This document shows, one piece after another, positions 37,197 through 46,271 of a DNA stretch of 64,000 nt. The notes beneath the pieces are model-generated. The model was not told where the DNA came from and ran no database searches. It was given only the letters and a program-made list of their open reading frames with translations. Position 1 is the first letter of the stretch. The number at the start of each line of letters is the position of its first letter. Where the stretch lies: positions 1 to 64,000 of the forward strand of contig VXSP01000031.1 in NCBI GenBank assembly GCA_009837885.1, given 5' to 3'. This DNA comes from Holophagales bacterium. Its GTDB lineage: Bacteria > Acidobacteriota > Thermoanaerobaculia > Multivoradales > Multivoraceae. The position numbers were made by a program, and so were the translations under genes.

Positions 37197-39374
37197 CTAC
37201 CGCTTTGCGGCGGCCAACGCGTCGCTATCGGGCCAGCGCCGTAGCGCCTCGGCAAGCACCGCCTCGGCGGAGCGCTCGTCCCGCATCGCCCGGAGGGTAC
37301 GCACCGCCTCCGCGTAGGCCTCGGGCGCCGGGTTGACGGTGACCATCTCCTGGAGCGTCCTGCCGGCCTCGGCAGCCCGCCCCTCGATCGCGAAGAGGAA
37401 GGCGAGCGATGAGTAGGCTCCGAGCAGCCTGCGGTCCAGCGCGATCGCCTCCAGGTACGAGCGCTCCGCCTCCTCGGCCCGAGAAAGCGCTCCGAGCGCG
37501 GTCCCCCGATGGAGGTAGAGGCGCGCGAGGACGGAACGATCGCGACGGTCGCCGAACTCGGCAAGCGCCTCGTCGCTCTGCGCGAGGGCCTCTTCGAAAC
37601 GGCCCTGTGCGTTCAGCAGGCTCGTCCGGACGATGAGAGGCGTGATCCGCGGTCCCCGCTCCGCCAAGGCTCGTTCGAGGTGCTCCGCCGCCGCCTCCAG
37701 GTCGCCCTCGGTCAGTGCGGCCTCCGCCAGAACCTGGGACGCGAGCGGCGATCGGTCGGCGACCGCCAGCGCGTGCTCCCGCGCCTCCGCCACCCGGCCC
37801 GCTCGGAGCAGCAGTTCGGCGACCTTGATGCCGGACGCAGCGGCATCGCCGCCGGAGGCCTCAAAGGCCTGGCGGTAGGCATCCAGGGCGGGCGCGGGAC
37901 GGCCGCGACGCTCCAGAATCTCTCCCAGTTCGTGCCAGGCCTGGACGAGTTGCGGCTCGGTCCGGAGCACGGACTGCAGGGCCGACTCGGCCGCTTCCAG
38001 CTCGCCGTCGGCGGCGAGGCGGGCGGCACGCGCCAGCTCCTCCACGACGCCGATCCGGCTCTTCGGATCGGGCAGCGGACCCTCGGCCGCGCGCGCGCCG
38101 CCGGACAGGTAGCCGAGCGACTCGAGCCGCCGCCGGATCTCCGGATCGTCCTCGACAGGCGAGCCAAGCGACCGGTCGATCGCTTCGATTGCCGCACGCA
38201 TCCGGCGAGCTGCCGCGCGCTCCTCCAGGATGACGTTGTTTCGTTCGCCGGGATCCTCGGACAGCCGGAACAGCTCCGGCTCCGGCGATTCGATGAAGTG
38301 GAGGTCCCCTTCGACGATCGAGGCGAGATCGCTCCAGCCGAAGTGGATGCGCGGATAGACGCTCTCGGAGACGATCTGGCGGAGCGACGGGCCCGCCACC
38401 GGCCCCGCGCCGAGGGCGAGCAGATCGGTCCCGACGAACCCCTCCGGCTGGCCGAGCCCCAGAAGCGAATGGACCGTCGGCGCCACGTCGCCAAGCTGCG
38501 CGTTGGCAGCCACCCGCTCGCCCGCGCGCTCGGCGCCGGGCAGCTTGACGATCAGGGGCACCTGCAGCACCTCGCGGTAGATGAGGATCAGGTGATCCAT
38601 CTCGCCGTGATCCATCAGACCCTCGCCGTGGTCGGAGAGCAGGATGACCAGGGCGTCGTCGTAGAGCCCCCGCTCCTCGAGCCGGCGAAGGAGGTCGCCG
38701 ACCACCGCGTCCGCGGCCGCGACCTCCCCGTCGTAGGGATCGTCGTAGCGGTCCGCGAACGGCGCCGGCGGGTTGTAGGGGGCGTGCGGTTCGTACAGGT
38801 GCAGGAACAGGAAGAAGGGGGAATCCCTCACGTCGCCGATCCAGCGCGCGGCCGCGTCCAGCGTCTCCGGGCCCGGCCGCTGTAGCTCGCCGAAGTCGCG
38901 GCCGGTCTCGAACCGCACACCGTCGTCGTAGACATCGAAACCACGCTCCACTCCGGTCCCGGCGCGCAGGACGTAAGAGGAGACGAAACCGCCGGTGGCG
39001 TAGCCCTCTCCGCGCAGCGTCTCGGCCAGCGTCGGGATCCCCGCGTCCAGCCGGTAGCCCGCGTTGTCTCGCACGCCGTGCTCATGAGGCAGCAACCCGG
39101 TGAACAGGCTGACGTGAGACGGCAGGGTCACGTTGACGTGGGTCCAGGCGCGCTCGAACAGCACGCCGTCGGCGGCCAGACGGTCGATCGCCGGCGTCTC
39201 GACCCCGTCGTAGCCGTAGGCCGGCAGCCGGTCGGAGCGCAGGGTGTCGATCGAGATCAACACCACGTTCGGCCGGGCCGCTCGGTTCGCCCGCTCCTCT
39301 TCCGGGGCCGGCGGCGCAGTGCAGGCCAGAAGCGCGCTCCCGCACGCGAACGCGATCGCCGCGGTGCGCCTCAC
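37197..39374 (-). CDS. Sulfatase-like (alkaline phosphatase superfamily) lipoprotein with C-terminal TPRs (second copy)
   Basis: The product has about 725 residues. GTG 39374 overlaps the upstream stop as GTGA and starts a lipoprotein signal with lipobox ALLAC. The fold is shown by PNVVLISIDTLRSDRLPAYG, the LYEPHAPYNPP block and ILLSDHGEGLMDHGE. As in the paralogue at 17769-19952, the nucleophile motif reads VTLPSHVSLFTG with threonine in place of Cys. C-terminal TPRs run from about residue 460 to the end. In both loci a small secreted protein gene lies directly upstream with a 4-nt overlap. The natural substrate is unknown. Confidence 0.85.
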   Translation of the reverse strand: MRRTAAIAFACGSALLACTAPPAPEEERANRAARPNVVLISIDTLRSDRLPAYGYDGVETPAIDRLAADGVLFERAWTHVNVTLPSHVSLFTGLLPHEHGVRDNAGYRLDAGIPTLAETLRGEGYATGGFVSSYVLRAGTGVERGFDVYDDGVRFETGRDFGELQRPGPETLDAAARWIGDVRDSPFFLFLHLYEPHAPYNPPAPFADRYDDPYDGEVAAADAVVGDLLRRLEERGLYDDALVILLSDHGEGLMDHGEMDHLILIYREVLQVPLIVKLPGAERAGERVAANAQLGDVAPTVHSLLGLGQPEGFVGTDLLALGAGPVAGPSLRQIVSESVYPRIHFGWSDLASIVEGDLHFIESPEPELFRLSEDPGERNNVILEERAAARRMRAAIEAIDRSLGSPVEDDPEIRRRLESLGYLSGGARAAEGPLPDPKSRIGVVEELARAARLAADGELEAAESALQSVLRTEPQLVQAWHELGEILERRGRPAPALDAYRQAFEASGGDAAASGIKVAELLLRAGRVAEAREHALAVADRSPLASQVLAEAALTEGDLEAAAEHLERALAERGPRITPLIVRTSLLNAQGRFEEALAQSDEALAEFGDRRDRSVLARLYLHRGTALGALSRAEEAERSYLEAIALDRRLLGAYSSLAFLFAIEGRAAEAGRTLQEMVTVNPAPEAYAEAVRTLRAMRDERSAEAVLAEALRRWPDSDALAAAKR

Positions 39375-39838
39375 TTCAGTTCGAGCGTCCGGCTGGCCGC
39401 CTGCGGCAAACCGGCCACGTCGCCGACCGGCGTCCACACCTCGACCGTTTCGCCGTCCTCTTCGACCTCGGTCACCTCGACCCAGCGTGCCTCGCGCAAT
39501 CGCACGACGACTTCGAGCTTGCCGTCGGCGGGCGCGGGCCGCCCCTGCTCGGAGGTCCAGAAGTTGTAGAGCGCCACCTCGGCCGACTCGCCCGCTTCGA
39601 TCACCTGGAGGAAGAGCTGCTGCTCGTAGACCGGCAGCGCCCGGCCGTTCAGTTCGACGTCGAAGCCGAAGCTGTAGACGGCCCGGCCGCCCCGGTTGTC
39701 GATGGTCGCGACGAGCCGGCAGAGGGTCTCCGGACCGGGCGCCGCCGGCGTCACCTCGAAGCCGGTGAGCACGACCTCCGGCTCGTCAGCCGCGGACGAC
39801 GCGGTGACCGCCAACAGGCCGAGAACCAACGCCGCCAT
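39371..39838 (-). CDS. Small secreted CARDB-like protein
   Basis: The product has about 155 residues from ATG 39838; GTG 39919 would add 27 residues with a more basic N-terminus. The signal segment is LVLGLLAVTASSAADEP. The mature part has an Ig-like/CARDB-like pattern (VVLTGFEVTPAAPGPETLCRL, IDNRGGRAVYSFGFDVELNG, EAGESAEVALYNF). No catalytic motif is visible. It is coupled to the sulfatase-like gene and divergent from the DUF3179 gene. Confidence 0.7.
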   Translation of the reverse strand: MAALVLGLLAVTASSAADEPEVVLTGFEVTPAAPGPETLCRLVATIDNRGGRAVYSFGFDVELNGRALPVYEQQLFLQVIEAGESAEVALYNFWTSEQGRPAPADGKLEVVVRLREARWVEVTEVEEDGETVEVWTPVGDVAGLPQAASRTLELK

Positions 39839-39952
39839 GACCGCCAGTGACGGCGCTGACGGACGCCATGACGCGATTCTGGCGGCGGAAGCCCCGGCCG
39901 CGGCCCCTGTGTTCGACACCCCATGGATAATACTGACGGGAACTCTTCGACC

Positions 39953-41395
39953 ATGCCCACGAACCTCCCGCCACGGCTGCTGGCGCCACTGATCCTGCTG
40001 GCCCTGTTCGGCGCTGCCGATCTCCCTGCCCAGTTCGACGAGCAGCTCACCGAAGAAGACGATCCGACACTCCGCCTCGGCGACCTGCCCACGGCGGAGC
40101 GCGCGACCGAGCCGGCGTTCTACGACCGTGTCCGACGCCTCATGTCCGGCAAGCCGAAGGCGCGCAAGCGGGCGGCAAGGGCGTTGGCCAGGGCCGACGA
40201 GTCCGTCCTCATCCCCCTGGTCGACGCCTACTTCTTCTCCCCGAACGAAGCGCGCCCGGAACTGAGACAGGCCCTGGAGGATCTCTCCGGCAAGCAGTTC
40301 GGCAGCCGCTACCGCGACTGGTTCGAGTACGTCGGCAGCCGCGAAGACCTCGACGCGCCCCCCGGGTACACCGCCTGGAAGGGAGAGCTGTTCTCCCGCA
40401 TCGACCCGGCCTACCGGCGCATCCTGAGCCCGGAGACGACCGTTCGTCTCAGACTGCGCGAAGTCCAGTGGGGAGGCGTCCCCCTCGACGGGATTCCCAC
40501 GATCGACGATCCGGAGGCAGTACCTGCCGGCGACGCCCGCTTCATGCGCGACACGGACACCGTCTTCGGCGTCAGCCTGGGCGGCGAGCGCCGCGCCTAC
40601 CCGGTCAAGGTCCTGAGCTGGCACGAGCTGCTGAACGACACGGTCGGCGGCCGGCCGATCGCTCTCTCGTTCTGCACGCTCTGCGGCTCCGGGATTCTCT
40701 ACCTCGCGGAGGACGCGACCGGCAATCGCCTTCTCTTCGGCACTTCGGGCCTGCTCTACCGCTCGAACAAGCTGATGTTCGACCGCGCCACTCTCAGCCT
40801 GTGGAGCAACCTGACCGGCGAAGCGGTGGTCGGCGAGCGGGCCGCCGAGGGCGGGCGCCTGGTGATGCTGCCGATGACCCTCACCCGGTGGGACTCCTGG
40901 CGGCAGCGTCACCCGGAGACCACGATCATGCGCCCCGATCCGGCCGCTGCCCAGCGAAGCGGCTACCGCTACATCGAGGGCGCCGCCGACGAGGCCCGCG
41001 CCGGCGTCGAGTTTCCGGTGTGGAGGCGGAGCGACGCGCTGGAACGAAACGCGCGGATCTACGCACTGCGGATCAACGGCGAAGCGAAGGCCTACCCGCT
41101 CGACAAGCTGCGGGAGGAGATCCTGATCCACGACACGCTGGGCGGCGTACCGATCGTGATCTTCCTCGACACCGCGAGCGGCGCCGTGCGCGCGTACGAG
41201 CGCGGCGACCGCAGGTTCCGGATCCCGGGGATAGCGCCGGTCCACCAACTCAGCGCTGAAGACGGCACGGTCTGGCGGCTCGGCGAGGAAGGGCTCGCTC
41301 CCGCCGGGGGCGGTGACCTTCTGCCGCGAGTTCCCGGCCACGTCGCCTTCTGGTTCGGCTGGTACGCGTTCTACCCGGACACCGGCGTTTACTAG
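39953..41395 (+). CDS. DUF3179 domain protein, exported
   Basis: The product has 480 residues from ATG 39953 (ATG 39923 adds 10). A signal peptide ends at ADLPAQ. The DUF3179 signature is clear: GRPIALSFCTLCGSGILY, FGTSGLLYRSNKLMFDRATLSLWSNLTGEAVVG and the later KAYPLDKLREE block. The two Cys in CTLC are conserved in the family, whose function is not established. Its stop overlaps the stop of the convergent M16 gene by 4 nt (CTAG). Confidence 0.88.
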   Translation: MPTNLPPRLLAPLILLALFGAADLPAQFDEQLTEEDDPTLRLGDLPTAERATEPAFYDRVRRLMSGKPKARKRAARALARADESVLIPLVDAYFFSPNEARPELRQALEDLSGKQFGSRYRDWFEYVGSREDLDAPPGYTAWKGELFSRIDPAYRRILSPETTVRLRLREVQWGGVPLDGIPTIDDPEAVPAGDARFMRDTDTVFGVSLGGERRAYPVKVLSWHELLNDTVGGRPIALSFCTLCGSGILYLAEDATGNRLLFGTSGLLYRSNKLMFDRATLSLWSNLTGEAVVGERAAEGGRLVMLPMTLTRWDSWRQRHPETTIMRPDPAAAQRSGYRYIEGAADEARAGVEFPVWRRSDALERNARIYALRINGEAKAYPLDKLREEILIHDTLGGVPIVIFLDTASGAVRAYERGDRRFRIPGIAPVHQLSAEDGTVWRLGEEGLAPAGGGDLLPRVPGHVAFWFGWYAFYPDTGVY

Positions 41396-42927
41396 TCGGG
41401 AACGCCTGCCGGCGGACCCAGCAGGCGACCCAGTTCGCCTGCGCCCCGGCCCGCCTGGACCGCCGCCGAGTCGCCGACCACAAGCAGCGCGATCCCGTCC
41501 ATGTCGATGTAGCGCTGCGCCACGCGCCGGAGGTCCGTAACGGTCACCGTGCCGAGGCGCTGCCGATAGAAGGACCAGTACTCGTGAGGGCGGCCCAGCA
41601 GCTCATCCTCAGCGTAGCGGCCGGCGATCACCTCGGCGCGGTCGAACAGCAGCGGCAGCCGCGCCAGGAGGGATGTTCTGGCAGTCGCGATTTCCGCATC
41701 GGCCATTTCGCCCCGTCGCAGCCGTCCCAGTTCTTCGAGCACCGCCGCGACGGCCACCGCGACAGACTCGGGCGCCGTCTCCAGGAAGATCCGGAACTCG
41801 CCCGCACCGGGAGCCGGCGGTTGGCGGCGAACCGTCACGGCCGGGACCACATCCAGGTCGAACCAGGTCAACACGCGATAGGTGAGGCCCTCCTCGAGTT
41901 GCAGGCGCGAACGCAGGCGAGACACCGCGCCGGGACCGTCCAGGATCTCCGCCAGCAACATCAGGGCCCAGCGGTCGCGGTGGTCCCAGGAACTGAAGAC
42001 GACGCCTCGGTGGCCAAGCGCGAGCGCGGCCTGCGTCCCCTGCCGGTCCACGAACCACCAGCCCGGAAACGCGGCAGCGGTCTCCGGGCGTGTGCGTCTC
42101 TTCGGAGTGCCCTGCGATTCGGGCTCCGCGGACACTTCCATCGTCTCGCTCGCCGTCCCGTCCGATGCCTCCCAGCCGCCGAAGAGCTCATCGAGCCGAG
42201 CGACCAGAGCCTCGCCGTCCACGTCGCCCGACACGGCGATCACGGCGCCCTCGGGGCGCCAGTGCCGGCGGTGAAAGCGGATCAGCGCCTCCCGCTGGAA
42301 CGCCGCCACGGAGGCCTCCGTCAAGCGCCGGTTCCGCGGGGAGGCCGGCCCGTGAACCAGGCGCGACCACTCCCGATCCAGGACGGTACGCGGGTCGTCT
42401 GCTTCCGCGAGCAGGCTGACGCGGAGGCTGTCCTTCGCCTGCGCCAGCCGCTGCTCGTCGAACCGCGGCTCGAACAGGATCGACGCCAGGAGTTCCAGGC
42501 CCCGGTCGAGCGCCTCGGAACCCGTGTCGAGCACCAGCACGGTGCGGGCCCAGGTACTGCTCCCCTGGAGCCGGACGCCCAGCGCGTCGACCTCGTCGTC
42601 GAGTTTCTCGGGACCGAGTTCGCCGGCACCGCCGCGCCGGGCCATCGCCGCCGTCATCGAGGCCAGTCCATCCTCTCCCGGCCCCTCGTTGCGGTCGCCG
42701 ACCGGCAGGGCCAGCACGACGTCGACCAGAGGCAGTGTGCGGTCGGGCACGACATAGACGGGCAAGCCGTTCCTGAGTTCGAAGCGGAGTCCGGCGACCG
42801 GAGGCGGATCGAAGTGCGACGGCGCGAACCTGAGACCTTCGGGCCGGTCCGGAATCGCCTGTGCGTGGATCTGTGCAGGGGTCAGCGGGCACGCCACAAC
42901 GACAGCGAAGGTGAGCAGCCGGAGCAC
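41392..42927 (-). CDS. M16 family peptidase, non-catalytic subunit
   Basis: The product has 511 residues with a GTG start and a signal peptide (LLTFAVVVACPLTPAQIHAQ). The M16 fold is recognisable (FELRNGLPVYVVPDRTLPLVDVVLAL, MTAAMARRGGAG, VAVSGDVDGEALVARLDELFGG, VVLDTGSEALDRGLELLASI-like block). The zinc motif HxxEH is absent at the expected place. It starts 1 nt after the stop of the M16 gene 42929-44383. Two-gene M16 pairs of one active and one inactive subunit are known to form heterodimers, so this is probably the substrate-binding partner. Probably periplasmic. Confidence 0.88.
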   Translation of the reverse strand: MLRLLTFAVVVACPLTPAQIHAQAIPDRPEGLRFAPSHFDPPPVAGLRFELRNGLPVYVVPDRTLPLVDVVLALPVGDRNEGPGEDGLASMTAAMARRGGAGELGPEKLDDEVDALGVRLQGSSTWARTVLVLDTGSEALDRGLELLASILFEPRFDEQRLAQAKDSLRVSLLAEADDPRTVLDREWSRLVHGPASPRNRRLTEASVAAFQREALIRFHRRHWRPEGAVIAVSGDVDGEALVARLDELFGGWEASDGTASETMEVSAEPESQGTPKRRTRPETAAAFPGWWFVDRQGTQAALALGHRGVVFSSWDHRDRWALMLLAEILDGPGAVSRLRSRLQLEEGLTYRVLTWFDLDVVPAVTVRRQPPAPGAGEFRIFLETAPESVAVAVAAVLEELGRLRRGEMADAEIATARTSLLARLPLLFDRAEVIAGRYAEDELLGRPHEYWSFYRQRLGTVTVTDLRRVAQRYIDMDGIALLVVGDSAAVQAGRGAGELGRLLGPPAGVPD

Positions 42928-42928
42928 G

Positions 42929-44383
42929 TCAGCTCCCCCCGGCCCGGGTCAAGGAGAGGACCGCCCGTTCGGCCGAAACGAGGTAGCGGTCGGCTACCCG
43001 TTCCAGGTCGTCCCCGGAAGCCGCGGCCGCGGCGTCCAGCCATTGGGCCAACTGTCCGTAGCCCCCAAGAACTTCGGCCACGGCCAGCCGGTGGGCCATA
43101 CCGGCGTCCTGTTCGAGCTGACGCCACGAATCGGTCACGAGTTGCCGGCGGACACGCGCGAGTTCCGCGTCCTCGATGCCGCCGGCCCGCACCCTTCCAA
43201 GCAGCCGGTCCCAGGCCGCGGTCAACTCCTCGAGACTCGCTCCCTCACCGGCCTCGATCCGTACCGCGAAGTAGCCTCCGAGCTTCCGGGACACATGCTC
43301 CGCGGACGCGGCATAGGCGACCCGATCCCCGCCCACCACGAGTTCACGGTAGAGCCGTCCCGAGCGGCTGTTCAGCAGGCCGGCCAGAACGTCGAGCGCG
43401 ACCGCGTCGCCGGCCGCCGCGAACGGCAGCGTGGGGTATCGGATCTCGACCTGGCTCCGGCAGGCGCAGAGACCTTCCAGGGACCCGAGCGCCGGCTCCG
43501 GCACCTCCGGCCGGGCCGGGGTCCCCGCCATGCGACTGCCGCCTCCGAGCCGCCCGAAGTAGCGCGCCGCGAGTTCCCGAACGCGTGGCACGGACAGGTC
43601 GCCGATCAGGACCGCGACGATCCGTTCGGGTCGGTAGGCAGCCTTGAAGTGCGCCCGCGCGTCCTCGGGAAGCAACCGCTCGACGTCGAGACGTTTGCCC
43701 CCCGGCGAGTGAGCGTAGGGGTGTCCCGCGCCCCAGTACGCGGCGTCGAACCGTTCGAACCACGCCGCCGTCGGGCTCGAGTCGATGCGCTGGCGGCGCT
43801 CCTGTTCGACTACCGCAAGCTCGCGACGGAAGCCGCGAAACACGGGCTCGAGCAACCGATCGGACTCCAGCCAGAACCAGAGCTCTAGTTTCTCAGTCGG
43901 CAGCAGGGCCTGGAAGGCAGTCGAGTCGTGCCGGGTAAACGCCTCGATCCCCACCGCGCCGGCCCGCGTGTAGAGACCCGCGTAGGCGCCCGGCAACTGA
44001 ATCCCGGCCAACCGTTGCTCTACGTCGGCCAGGCCGGGCACCGAAGCGCCCTTGCGGACAGCCTGCCCATACAACCGCTCCCACCGGTTCAGGAGCGGCG
44101 CCTCTGCCTCCCAGTCGCGAGTGCCGACCGTGCGGCTACCGGCGTACAGGAGGTGTTCCACGACATGCGCCAGACCGCGGCTGGTCGGCGGGTCCGCCGC
44201 CGAGCCGCCTCGCACCGCCCAGACGGCGGCCAGGAGACGCCTTCCAGGCCGCTCGACCACCAGGAAGGTCATCCCGTTGTCGAGTTGGAAGTGCGCGGGC
44301 TCGAGCTTCGGCGGTGGAACCTGACCAGTGGCCGCCGGCGAAGAAAGCGCGGCAAGAAGAAGGACGGCGACGACGGGTTTCAC
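42929..44383 (-). CDS. M16 family zinc peptidase, catalytic subunit
   Basis: The product has 484 residues. The GTG start overlaps the stop of the CRTAC1 gene (GTGA). The signal peptide is VVAVLLLAALSSPAATGQ. The inverted zinc motif HVVEH (residues 73-77, in GLAHVVEHLLYAG) is intact, and the downstream ELAVVEQERRQR can supply the third ligand Glu. The active subunit of this family cleaves short peptides inside a clamshell chamber. It is coupled to the non-catalytic partner 1 nt downstream. Confidence 0.92.
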   Translation of the reverse strand: MKPVVAVLLLAALSSPAATGQVPPPKLEPAHFQLDNGMTFLVVERPGRRLLAAVWAVRGGSAADPPTSRGLAHVVEHLLYAGSRTVGTRDWEAEAPLLNRWERLYGQAVRKGASVPGLADVEQRLAGIQLPGAYAGLYTRAGAVGIEAFTRHDSTAFQALLPTEKLELWFWLESDRLLEPVFRGFRRELAVVEQERRQRIDSSPTAAWFERFDAAYWGAGHPYAHSPGGKRLDVERLLPEDARAHFKAAYRPERIVAVLIGDLSVPRVRELAARYFGRLGGGSRMAGTPARPEVPEPALGSLEGLCACRSQVEIRYPTLPFAAAGDAVALDVLAGLLNSRSGRLYRELVVGGDRVAYAASAEHVSRKLGGYFAVRIEAGEGASLEELTAAWDRLLGRVRAGGIEDAELARVRRQLVTDSWRQLEQDAGMAHRLAVAEVLGGYGQLAQWLDAAAAASGDDLERVADRYLVSAERAVLSLTRAGGS

Positions 44384-46092
44384 GGGCGTTCCTCGACGAC
44401 GAGGTAGGCGCCTGCCGGCGGATCGACGATGCGGGTGCGCTGGCCGGACGGCCAGCGGAGGTCAAGTTGCAGAGAGCTGCTGCCGGCCGGAACCGCCCAG
44501 CGCAGACGGTGTCCGCTCGAGGACTGGTAGCTGTCGCCTCGGATCGCCCAGCGTCGTGCCGGCGGCTGCTCTCCGACGCCGGTAAGCGCCGCGACAGCGC
44601 CCACTGCCTGCGTGTTCGGCGACCGGCCGCGCAGTTCGAGGCCCAGCCAGGTGGCGCCCTCCGCCCCGGCCGTATCGTTCCGCCACAGTCGCGCCGGACC
44701 GTCGTTCGCGGTGACCGCCAGGTCGGCGTCGCCGTCGTTGTCGAAGTCCGCGGCTGCCGCGCCGCGGCTGACCAGGGGCTCCTCCTCGGCCCAGGCGCAC
44801 AGCGCCTCGACGAACCGCCCGCGGCCGTCACCGGCAAGACCGCGCAACAGGAGGTTCCGCTGCCGGTGCTCCGTGTTGTCCCGCCGCGGCGAGGCGAAGA
44901 TGTGGCCGTTCGCCACGTAGACGTCGAGCGCGCCGTCGCGGTCGAGGTCCTCGGCGACGATCCCGAAGCCGAGCAGGTTGAACGACGGCTGGCCGAAACC
45001 CGTCGAGGCCGACACGTCTTCGAACAGCATCCCCGACGCCGGGCCGGCGTTGCGATACAGCGTGTTCGTCTCCACGTCGAAGTTGGTCACGGCCAGATCG
45101 GGATCGCCGTCGACGTCGAAGTCGGCCACGACCAGGCCCATGCCCGCCTCGGGCCGTCCGCTGCGGTTGACCGCGGCGCCCGAGAGCAAGGACAGGTCCT
45201 CGAAGCCACCATCTCCCAGGTTCCTGAACAGGAGGTTCAGCGTCAGGTCGTTCGCGACGTAGACATCGGGCCACCCGTCCGCATCGAGATCCGTGAACAG
45301 AACGCCAAGGCCCTTGCCGTCGGCCCCGCCGAGACCTGTGGCTTCCGTCGCATCCTCGAATGAGCCGCCACCACGGTTCTCGTAGTAGCGGTCGCGCTGG
45401 CCCGAAAACAGGGATGGGTCGCACACCTCGGGCGGCGAACCCGGCCCGTCACGGCGGCAGTCCAGTCCGTGCTCCGGGTCGTAGTCCAGGTAGCGGCTGA
45501 CGTAGAGATCGAGATCCCCGTCGCCGTCCGCGTCGGCGAGGGCCATCGAGGAGCCCCAGGGGAACTCGTCCTCGCGTGCTGCCGAGAGCGCCTCCGGCGC
45601 TGCGAAACGGCCGGCGCCGTCGTTGCGCAGGAGCACGGTCGGGCCGTAGTGCGACACGAGCAGGTCGACGTTCCGGTCGCCGTCGACATCGGCCGCCACG
45701 ACGCCCTGACCGTAGCCGCTGGCGAGGTCGCCGGCGCCGGCCGGGACGAAGCGGAACTCCCCTGCCTGGTCCGGTCCCAGGTTCCGGAACAGCCGGTCAG
45801 CTGCCGCCGCGCCGACGTCCGGCGGAAACGGACCGGACTGCACGAGGTAGAGATCGAGCCAGCCATCGCCGTCGAAGTCGATCCAGGCGACGCCGGCGCC
45901 CATCGTCTCGGGCAGGTGCAGGCCGCCGGCAGCGCCCGCGTCGTGCTGGAAACGAAGCCCCGTTTCGGCGGCTACCTCGGAGAAGCTGAACCCGCAGTCC
46001 TCCGGGGCGGCGGCCAGGCCGGGGCGGAAACCGAATGACTGAACGACGACAAGAACGACGCCCAACCGCCGGACACCGCCTCGCCAACCCAT
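44380..46092 (-). CDS. CRTAC1-type FG-GAP/ASPIC-UnbV propeller protein (third copy)
   Basis: The product has 570 residues from ATG 46092 with a signal peptide ending PGLAAA. FG-GAP repeats with DxDGDGxxDLY loops run through the protein (IDFDGDGWLDLYLVQSG, ADADGDGDLDLYVSRYL, EDLDRDGALDVYVANGH). The C-terminal UnbV domain includes GDSYQSSSGHRLRW and LRWPSGQRTRI. It is translationally coupled to the M16 pair, an arrangement different from the CRTAC1/TPR cluster at 10-17 kb. Its start lies only 43 nt from the first folP leader minicistron on the other strand. Confidence 0.87.
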   Translation of the reverse strand: MGWRGGVRRLGVVLVVVQSFGFRPGLAAAPEDCGFSFSEVAAETGLRFQHDAGAAGGLHLPETMGAGVAWIDFDGDGWLDLYLVQSGPFPPDVGAAAADRLFRNLGPDQAGEFRFVPAGAGDLASGYGQGVVAADVDGDRNVDLLVSHYGPTVLLRNDGAGRFAAPEALSAAREDEFPWGSSMALADADGDGDLDLYVSRYLDYDPEHGLDCRRDGPGSPPEVCDPSLFSGQRDRYYENRGGGSFEDATEATGLGGADGKGLGVLFTDLDADGWPDVYVANDLTLNLLFRNLGDGGFEDLSLLSGAAVNRSGRPEAGMGLVVADFDVDGDPDLAVTNFDVETNTLYRNAGPASGMLFEDVSASTGFGQPSFNLLGFGIVAEDLDRDGALDVYVANGHIFASPRRDNTEHRQRNLLLRGLAGDGRGRFVEALCAWAEEEPLVSRGAAAADFDNDGDADLAVTANDGPARLWRNDTAGAEGATWLGLELRGRSPNTQAVGAVAALTGVGEQPPARRWAIRGDSYQSSSGHRLRWAVPAGSSSLQLDLRWPSGQRTRIVDPPAGAYLVVEERP

Positions 46093-46135
46093 CGGGCGAC
46101 GCTAGCAGCCCGGCCTGCCCCCTTAGACTCCACCC

Positions 46136-46189
46136 ATGGAACCGACCTGCCGCGCACACACGCTCGCGTTCAGCGATCGCCCCCTGTGA
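46136..46189 (+). CDS. Leader minicistron 1 upstream of folP (17 codons)
   Basis: ATG at 46136 reads MEPTCRAHTLAFSDRPL and stops at TGA 46187-46189, whose A begins the next ATG (TGATG). The last six residues match the SDRPL/GDRPL of FolP. It is in the same frame as folP: removing the three 41-bp units (123 bp) would join it directly to VMGVLNVTPDSFS, so it is probably the old folP start. Confidence 0.5.
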   Translation: MEPTCRAHTLAFSDRPL

Positions 46190-46230
46190 TGAGCGATCAC
46201 CTCCTGACGTTCGGCGATCGCCCCCTGTGA
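46189..46230 (+). CDS. Leader minicistron 2 (13 codons)
   Basis: Reads MSDHLLTFGDRPL then TGA, identical in sequence to the first 13 residues of FolP. It overlaps the previous stop and the next start by one base (TGATG). It may be translated and re-initiate into the next unit. Confidence 0.45.
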   Translation: MSDHLLTFGDRPL

Positions 46231-46271
46231 TGAGCGATCACCTCCTGACGTTCAGCGATCGCCCCCTGTGA
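46230..46271 (+). CDS. Leader minicistron 3 (13 codons)
   Basis: Reads MSDHLLTFSDRPL then TGA; its stop shares its A with the folP ATG at 46271. It differs from the folP N-terminus by Gly to Ser at residue 9. Confidence 0.45.
   Translation: MSDHLLTFSDRPL

Noticed and set aside
39925..39930. GATAAT as a -10 box before the DUF3179 gene
   Set aside because: No -35 at a proper distance; a chance match in the divergent region cannot be excluded.
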